DNA of 57,579 nucleotides from Opitutaceae bacterium (lineage in GTDB: Bacteria > Verrucomicrobiota > Verrucomicrobiia > Opitutales > Opitutaceae). Where the stretch lies: the NCBI GenBank assembly GCA_003164715.1, contig PLTZ01000024.1, positions 1 through 57,579 of the forward strand, in the 5' to 3' direction. The position numbers were made by a program, and so were the translations under genes. The notes beneath the pieces are model-generated. The model was not told the origin of the DNA. It ran no database searches and saw only the letters and a program-made list of their open reading frames with translations. Shown here in pieces: positions 52,555 through 57,579 of the stretch (the first letter of the stretch is position 1; each line of letters opens with the position of its first letter).

Positions 52555-53429
52555 CCCGAGGCGCCGGCCTCCGCCGGCGCCGCGTACACGACGATGGCCA
52601 CGCCCGCGACGACGATCGCGCTGGCCGCGTAGAACAGGGCGCGGGGCACCTCGCCGAAGAGAAGGAAGCCCATGACGCCCGCGAAAACGAACTGGCTCAC
52701 GTTGCACAGGCTGACGATCTGGCCCCGGATCCCGCGCATCGCCGCGTTCAGGAGCGAGTGCCCGCAGACGGTCGGGATCGCGGCAAGGCCAGCCATGAGC
52801 GACCACTCACGCGCCGACCCCACGTCAAAGGTCCCCATCCGGGGCAGGGCGACGAGGAGGCACACCAGGGCGGCCTGGCCGTAGACCGGGATCACGTACA
52901 GCCAGATCGAGGGGAAGTCCCTGTTGCGCCTGCCGAGGGCCAGGTAGAGGGCGAACAGGAGCATCGAGGCGAAGCACACCGCGTCGCCCGCCGCGCTGCC
53001 GCCTGCCGCCACGGCGTCCCTCACCGACAGGGTCGCGAGACCGACGATGGCGAGTGCCGTGCCGGCGACCTCCGCCGCGTTGATCCGCTCCCTGGCGAGC
53101 CAGAGGAGGAAGAAGGGAAGCGCGATCGGCACTAGGTTGACGATGAGGGTCGCCTGGGCGACCGCGGTCATCCTCACCCCCAGGGTCCACAAGACCAGGT
53201 GGAGCGCGAGCACGAGTGCGGGGGCGTGCGTGCGGCGCAGGTGGGCCCGCGTGAAGGCGCCCCCGTGGCGGCGCAGCTCCACGAGGAAGACGGGAGCCAG
53301 CATGAGGGAGGCGAAGACAAGGCGCAGCGCCGTCAGGACCAGCGGGTCGGTCGCGCTCATCCTGATGAGAATCGCGGAGGTGGAGCAGGCGCCCACGCCG
53401 AGAAAAAGGAGGAGGTACCTCAGGGCCAT
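52551..53429 (-). CDS. EamA/DMT-family transporter
   Basis: The 292-residue membrane protein has about ten hydrophobic segments in two EamA repeats, with RYLLLFLGVGACSTSAILIRM at the start region and VCGHSLLNAAMRGIRGQIVS in the second half. DMT permeases usually export amino acids or metabolites. The start at 53429 (MALRYLLLFLG) is preferred; an open frame further upstream reaches 53570 but has no membrane character. Its stop codon overlaps that of the previous + strand gene in the tetranucleotide CTAG. Confidence 0.92.
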   Translation of the reverse strand: MALRYLLLFLGVGACSTSAILIRMSATDPLVLTALRLVFASLMLAPVFLVELRRHGGAFTRAHLRRTHAPALVLALHLVLWTLGVRMTAVAQATLIVNLVPIALPFFLLWLARERINAAEVAGTALAIVGLATLSVRDAVAAGGSAAGDAVCFASMLLFALYLALGRRNRDFPSIWLYVIPVYGQAALVCLLVALPRMGTFDVGSAREWSLMAGLAAIPTVCGHSLLNAAMRGIRGQIVSLCNVSQFVFAGVMGFLLFGEVPRALFYAASAIVVAGVAIVVYAAPAEAGASG

Positions 53430-53516
53430 CGGCCGACACCGTGGCAGAACCCGTGGCGGGAAGGCAAACGATCGTTGCCCGAATTCTGGGAAACCGGCTT
53501 GAGAAGGCGCGGCCGC

Positions 53517-53529
53517 AGAATCAGATTCT
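53517..53529. repeat. 13-bp dyad upstream of the secreted-protein gene
   Basis: AGAATC, A, GATTCT is a perfect dyad with a one-base centre, 13 nt before the ATG at 53543. It lies in the 113-nt divergent space between the EamA gene and the secreted protein. It could be an operator half-site pair, or chance. Confidence 0.3.
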
Positions 53530-53542
53530 CCGCGCCCCTCCC

Positions 53543-55447
53543 ATGAAGAAACTCCTCTGCATCCTCGCATGCGCGGCGGCGCTCTCGGGCGCCCGCGCCG
53601 GCAACTATCAAAACTTCGCCGTGGCCGTCTACATCCCCGAGCGGGTCGTGGCCACCTTCGCCGATCCGAAGGTCCTGCAGTCCCAGTGGGACATCATCAG
53701 CAGCCAGGTGAAGGTCGACAAGGTCTACATCGAGGTGCAGCGCGACGGGATCCTGGCCGACGACAAGCTCCTCGATGAGGTGAAGCGGTTCTTCGTGAGC
53801 CGCGGGATCCAGGTTGCGGGCGGCAGCGCGTTCACCGGGGCCGAGTCGGACCTCTTCCACTCGTTCTGCTACACGGACCCGGTGGACCGCGCCTTCGTCA
53901 AGAAGGCCTCGGAGCTGGCCGCGCGGCATTTCGACGAGTTCATCCTCGACGACTTCTTCTTCGTCAACTCGAAGACCGACTCCGACATCGCGGCCAAGGG
54001 CGACCGGTCATGGACCGACTTCCGGCTGGGCCTCATGGACGAGGCCGGGTCGACCCTCGTCGTCAAGGCGGCCAAGGATGTGAACCCCAAGATCAAGGTG
54101 GTGATCAAGTTCCCGAACTGGTACGAGCACTTTCAGGGCCTCGGCTTCGACCTCGACAAGGAGCCGAGGATCTTCGACGGAATCTACACCGGAACCGAGA
54201 CCCGCGACCCGGTCTACACGGACCAGTACCTCCAGCAGTACGAGAGCTACCAGATCATCCGCTACTTCGAGAACATCAAGCCGGGCGGCAACGGCGGAGG
54301 GTGGGTCGACACGTACAACGCCCGGTACGTGGACCGCTACGCGGAGCAGCTTTGGGACACGATGTTTGCCAAGGCCCGCGAGATCACGCTCTTCATGTGG
54401 GCCACGATTGCCGAGAAGGCGGAGGCGGGCGACCGGGCGGAATGGGCCGGCCTGAAGACGGGCCTGGATTTCAACGCGGTGGCCGCCGCCTACCATCCGG
54501 TGGGCGAGGGGGCTCCCGCCACGCCGTCCTGGGCGACGGTGGCCGGCGTCGCACTGCGCCAGGCCGACGCGGTCGTCGGCAATCTCGGGAACCCGATCGG
54601 CATCGCCTGCTACAAGCCCTACCAGTCAATGGGCGAGGACTTCCTCCACAACTACATTGGGATGATCGGGATCCCGATCGACATGCGTCCCGAGTTCCCG
54701 ACCGACGCCAAGGTCGTGCTCCTTACCGAGTCTGCGAAGTTCGACCCGGACATCGTCGCGAAGATCAAGCGGCAGCTCGAGGACGGCAAGTCGGTCGTCA
54801 TCACCTCCGGCCTCCTGCGCGCGCTCAAGGGCAAGGGCATCGAGGGCATCTGCGAGACCGAGGTCACGGACAACAAGGTGCTCGCGACCGACTACGTTTT
54901 CGGATGGGGCCCCGGCAGCCACACGGACCTGGGCGCGCAGGAGCACAAGGTGGGGATCCTCTTCCCCGAGGTGCGCTTCCTCACGAATGACGCCTGGGCG
55001 CTCGTGGGCGCCATCGAGAACGGCAACGGCTACCCGGTCCTCCTCATGGACAGGTACAGCAAGGGCGTCCTGTACGTCTGGACCATCCCGGACAACTTCC
55101 GCAACCTGTACGCCCTGCCGAGCGGCGTCACGAGCGCCATCAAGGACGTCGTGATGAGGGACTTCTTCGTCCGGATAGACGGGCCGAGCCAGGTCTCGCT
55201 CTTCGCCTACGACAATGGCGCGTTTGTCGTCGAGTCGTTCCTGCCCGGCCAGGCCGTGGTCAATGTCACGGTCAACGGGGAGTTCACCAAGCTGCGCAAC
55301 CTGGTCACGGGCGAGGTTGTCGCGTCCTACACTCCGGAGGCCCCCAAGTGGCCCTTCCGCCGGCACCAGGCGCCGCAGGCGCCCAAGGCGCACTTCCATG
55401 TTCCGATGCTGCCGCACAGCTACGCGGCCTTCGCTCCGGAAAAGTAG
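53543..55447 (+). CDS. Secreted TIM-barrel-like protein, putative glycosidase
   Basis: The 634-residue product has a signal peptide (1-19, MKKLLCILACAAALSGARA). A repeated strand pattern like a TIM barrel follows: VDKVYIEV, FDEFILDDFFFVN (about 131-143), KIKVVIKFPNWYEHF, FDGIYTGTET and ITLFMWATI. The Asp pair D136/D137 is a candidate active-site acid. A second, Rossmann-like part (about 385-455; AKVVLLTESAKFD) and a C-terminal beta domain recall the trimerisation and barrel layout of GH42-like enzymes. No family recognised with certainty. Start at 53543 gives the signal peptide; an in-frame ATG at 53441 would add 34 residues. Confidence 0.85.
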   Translation: MKKLLCILACAAALSGARAGNYQNFAVAVYIPERVVATFADPKVLQSQWDIISSQVKVDKVYIEVQRDGILADDKLLDEVKRFFVSRGIQVAGGSAFTGAESDLFHSFCYTDPVDRAFVKKASELAARHFDEFILDDFFFVNSKTDSDIAAKGDRSWTDFRLGLMDEAGSTLVVKAAKDVNPKIKVVIKFPNWYEHFQGLGFDLDKEPRIFDGIYTGTETRDPVYTDQYLQQYESYQIIRYFENIKPGGNGGGWVDTYNARYVDRYAEQLWDTMFAKAREITLFMWATIAEKAEAGDRAEWAGLKTGLDFNAVAAAYHPVGEGAPATPSWATVAGVALRQADAVVGNLGNPIGIACYKPYQSMGEDFLHNYIGMIGIPIDMRPEFPTDAKVVLLTESAKFDPDIVAKIKRQLEDGKSVVITSGLLRALKGKGIEGICETEVTDNKVLATDYVFGWGPGSHTDLGAQEHKVGILFPEVRFLTNDAWALVGAIENGNGYPVLLMDRYSKGVLYVWTIPDNFRNLYALPSGVTSAIKDVVMRDFFVRIDGPSQVSLFAYDNGAFVVESFLPGQAVVNVTVNGEFTKLRNLVTGEVVASYTPEAPKWPFRRHQAPQAPKAHFHVPMLPHSYAAFAPEK

Positions 55448-55453
55448 GCGCCG

Positions 55454-56125
55454 TCAGCGGGTCCAGTCCCAGAGATAGGGCGGGCCGCCGTAGACGGGAC
55501 CATAGGGGCCGTTTGGGCCGTAAGGGCCGAGCAGCCCGCGGCCCCGGTAGTCGTCAAATCCCACCCCAATGGTGAATTTTGCCGTGGGGTCGGTGACGAA
55601 CAGGTCCACCGACGTCCCGTAGAAGTTCTGGCCGTGGGATCCCCCTCCCACGGTGAAGGAGATGTCGCCATGTACCTGCGTGCGCGAGATGTCCGAGACC
55701 ACCGTGTCGGATGGCGCGGGCACCGGCGCCGCCTTGGGCGGCGGGGAGTAGGCGAAGGACTGCGTCGGCGGCGGCCCCAGGGCGATCGCGCGGGCGACCG
55801 ACCCGTCGAGGGCCGCGAGCTCCTTGGCGGACAGGCGGTCCAGTCCCGCGGCCTTGAATTCCTTCTCAGAGTGGCGCACGGAGAACGCGGACGAGAACCC
55901 CGTCACGCCCCCCTGATGGGCGAGCGTCACGTCCCGCGATACGAGGGCATCTAGGCCCGCGGCCTGCTCGGTCGCGAGCTTCGCGATCCCGCAGGAGACC
56001 CTCTCGTCAGGGGAGAGGCCGTCGCAGAATCCGGGCCCCGCTGCGCGTGCCGGCGCCGCGAGCGCCAGTGCAACGCAACCGAGCGCGGCGCGCGCGATTC
56101 GCCAGCAGGTGGGCCTAAGGGTCAT
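55454..56125 (-). CDS. Exported protein with a Gly-Pro-Tyr tail, function unknown
   Basis: About 223 residues with a signal peptide (residues 1-28, ending AAPARA from the ATG at 56125; an in-frame ATG at 56143 would add six residues). The mature part has two Cys near its N-terminus (GFCDGLSPDERVSCG). A Pro-rich linker (PPPKAAPVPAPS) and a beta-like segment (HGDISFTVGGGSHGQNFYG) follow. A C-terminal GPYGPNGPYGPVYGGPPY tail contains short repeats. Not recognised. It lies just downstream of metH on the same strand and converges with the previous gene. Confidence 0.78.
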   Translation of the reverse strand: MTLRPTCWRIARAALGCVALALAAPARAAGPGFCDGLSPDERVSCGIAKLATEQAAGLDALVSRDVTLAHQGGVTGFSSAFSVRHSEKEFKAAGLDRLSAKELAALDGSVARAIALGPPPTQSFAYSPPPKAAPVPAPSDTVVSDISRTQVHGDISFTVGGGSHGQNFYGTSVDLFVTDPTAKFTIGVGFDDYRGRGLLGPYGPNGPYGPVYGGPPYLWDWTR

Positions 56126-56170
56126 CCGGCCAGTAGGACGCATTTGCGGCGCGAAAGTTCCGGTCTGCCT

Positions 56171-57579
56171 CTAGCCCGCGTCGTAGTCCAGGTATGGCCC
56201 CAGCCACTTCTCGGCCTCGGCGACGGTCCATCCTTTGCGCCGGGCATAGTCGTCGACCTGGTCGCGGCCGAGTTTTCCGACGCCAAAGTACTTGGACTCG
56301 GGATGGTTGAGGTACCAGCCGCTCACGCTGCTGGCGGGGGACATGGCGCAGCTCTCCGTGAGGCTGATGCCGGTGGCCGACTCGCCGCCGAGGAGCCGGA
56401 AGAGGGTCGGCTTCTCCGTGTGGTCGGGGCACGCCGGGTATCCCGGGGCGGGACGGATGCCGCGGTACCGCTCCCGGATCAGGTCGCCGTGGCTGAGGTT
56501 CTCGGTCCTCCCGAATCCGCACGCCTCGCGAGCCCTCTTGTGAAACATCTCGGCCATCGCCTCCGCGAGCCGGTCCCCGAGCGCCTGGCTCATGATCGCG
56601 CTGTAGTCGTCCGACGCCGCCCTGAACTGCGCAGCGAAGCCCTCCACGCCGTGGCCGGCCGTGACCGCGAAGCCGCCGATGTAGTCCGTCCGCCCGCTTT
56701 CCGCGGGGGCGAGGTAGTCGGCCAGGCAGTGGTTGAACTGGCCGGCCGGCTTCTCCTGCTGCTGGCGCAGCATGTGGAAGGTCGCCGCGACCCCGCCGCG
56801 CCCCTCGTCGGAGTAGACATGGACGTCGTCGCCGACGGCGTTGCAGGGCCAGAACCCGATGACCGCGTTCGCGGTGAAGCGCCTCTCCGCGACGATCCGG
56901 GCGAGAAGCCTTTGGGCGTCCCCGAAGAGCTTCACGGCCTCGGCGCCGACCGCCGGGTCCTCGAGGATGTCGGGATAGCGGCCGTGGAGCTCCCATGCGC
57001 TGAAGAGCGGGCCCCAGTCGATGAAGGGGACGATCTCGGCGAGCGGCACGCCGGCGAACACCCGTGTTCCGAGGAACTCCGGCCGCGCAATGTCGGCGTT
57101 GGCCCAGTCGAACCTCTGCCGGCGCTCGCGCGCGGCCGAGAGGGACAGCAGCGGCTTGCGCGAGCGCCGCGCCGCGAACTCCTCCCGCTGCCGCTCCTGC
57201 TTTGCGCCGACGTCGGCCAGGAAGGCGCTCTTGCTGTCGGGCGACAGCAGGGAACTGACGACGTTGACGACCCTCGAGGCGTCGAGGACATGGACGACGC
57301 CCGGCGCGTACTCCGTCGCGATCTTCACGGCGGTGTGCGCCGCGCTCGTCGTCGCGCCGCCGATCAGCAGCGGCACGGTGCAGCCGGTGCGCCGCATCTC
57401 CTTCGCGACATGGACCATCTCGTCCAGCGACGGCGTGATCAGACCCGACAGCCCGATCGCGTCGGCCTTCCCTTCGGCCGCGGCCGCGAGGATCTTCTCG
57501 CAGGGCACCATGACGCCGAGGTCGACCACGTCGTAGTTGTTGCAGGCGAGCACAACGCCCACGATGTTCTTGCCGATGT
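56171..57579 (-). CDS. metH: Methionine synthase (cobalamin-dependent), C-terminal part
   Basis: Incomplete at the window edge; about 469 codons are visible. The N-terminal visible end is the cobalamin domain after the His ligand region ([20 protein letters not shown], then [20 protein letters not shown], and [14 protein letters not shown]). The rest is the AdoMet activation domain ([44 protein letters not shown], ending [18 protein letters not shown]). MetH methylates homocysteine using methyl-B12 and 5-methyltetrahydrofolate. The DxHxxG ligand motif and substrate domains lie beyond 57579. Confidence 0.97.
   Translation of the reverse strand, partial: IGKNIVGVVLACNNYDVVDLGVMVPCEKILAAAAEGKADAIGLSGLITPSLDEMVHVAKEMRRTGCTVPLLIGGATTSAAHTAVKIATEYAPGVVHVLDASRVVNVVSSLLSPDSKSAFLADVGAKQERQREEFAARRSRKPLLSLSAARERRQRFDWANADIARPEFLGTRVFAGVPLAEIVPFIDWGPLFSAWELHGRYPDILEDPAVGAEAVKLFGDAQRLLARIVAERRFTANAVIGFWPCNAVGDDVHVYSDEGRGGVAATFHMLRQQQEKPAGQFNHCLADYLAPAESGRTDYIGGFAVTAGHGVEGFAAQFRAASDDYSAIMSQALGDRLAEAMAEMFHKRAREACGFGRTENLSHGDLIRERYRGIRPAPGYPACPDHTEKPTLFRLLGGESATGISLTESCAMSPASSVSGWYLNHPESKYFGVGKLGRDQVDDYARRKGWTVAEAEKWLGPYLDYDAG

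Overview
The window is one continuous stretch of a high-GC bacterial chromosome (I estimate mid-60s % GC by eye). It begins inside the 3' end of tuf and ends inside metH. An apolipoprotein N-acyltransferase, a LolA-like periplasmic protein and SecA with a C-terminal SEC-C motif point to a Gram-negative (diderm) cell. The gene order, the long SecA (995 aa), the zinc-free forms of S4 and S14 and the Ala/Pro-rich tails on several ribosomal proteins fit best, from memory of the families and with no database check, with Verrucomicrobiota, probably class Opitutia. That assignment is inference. I see no mobile element, prophage, CRISPR array or integron; this is conserved core genome.

Region 1 (1-30613) is an almost unbroken fusion of the classical tuf-secE-nusG, rplKAJL-rpoBC, str, S10, spc and alpha operons, all on the + strand: tuf(3' end), tRNA-Trp(CCA), secE, nusG, rplK, rplA, rplJ, rplL, rpoB, rpoC, rpsL, rpsG, fusA, rpsJ, rplC, rplD, rplW, rplB, rpsS, rplV, rpsC, rplP, rpmC, rpsQ, rplN, rplX, rplE, rpsN, rpsH, rplF, rplR, rpsE, rplO, secY, an adenylate-kinase-like pseudoenzyme, map, rpsM, rpsK, rpsD, rpoA, rplQ. 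It makes most of the translation apparatus, the three large RNA polymerase subunits and the Sec channel. A strong terminator follows rplQ, another follows rpoC, and an attenuator-like hairpin separates rplL from rpoB. The usual rpmD, infA and rpmJ are absent from their normal places.

Region 2 (30614-43010, + strand) holds metabolic and housekeeping genes: a small membrane zinc-ribbon protein, guaA (GMP synthesis), a LolA-like exported protein, hisD-hisC-hisB-hisH (overlapping histidine genes), gltA (citrate synthase), a GNAT acetyltransferase, pdxJ-acpS (pyridoxine phosphate and acyl-carrier-protein activation), a membrane-anchored protein of unknown function, nnr (repair of hydrated NAD(P)H) and dprA.

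Region 3 (43011-44952, - strand) is a compact likely operon read as trpG/pabA, nrdR, an unknown 167-aa gene and a HIT-family hydrolase. Region 4 (45017-52554, + strand) carries tgt (queuosine), a UDP-glucuronate decarboxylase, secA, lnt and a CTP-synthase-type glutaminase-like protein. Region 5 (52551-57579) has an EamA transporter (-), a secreted TIM-barrel-like protein of unknown specificity (+), a small exported protein (-) and the C-terminal part of metH (-).

The points most worth following are: (i) the adk locus between secY and map encodes a short, intact, translationally coupled protein that has lost the P-loop, a catalytic Arg and the LID; (ii) RpoC has lost three of the four Cys of its second zinc site; (iii) Tgt has lost two of its four zinc ligands; (iv) SecY carries an extra C-terminal membrane segment; (v) S5, S11, S17 and L17 have long low-complexity extensions; and (vi) about half of the ribosomal-protein genes lack a Shine-Dalgarno sequence.
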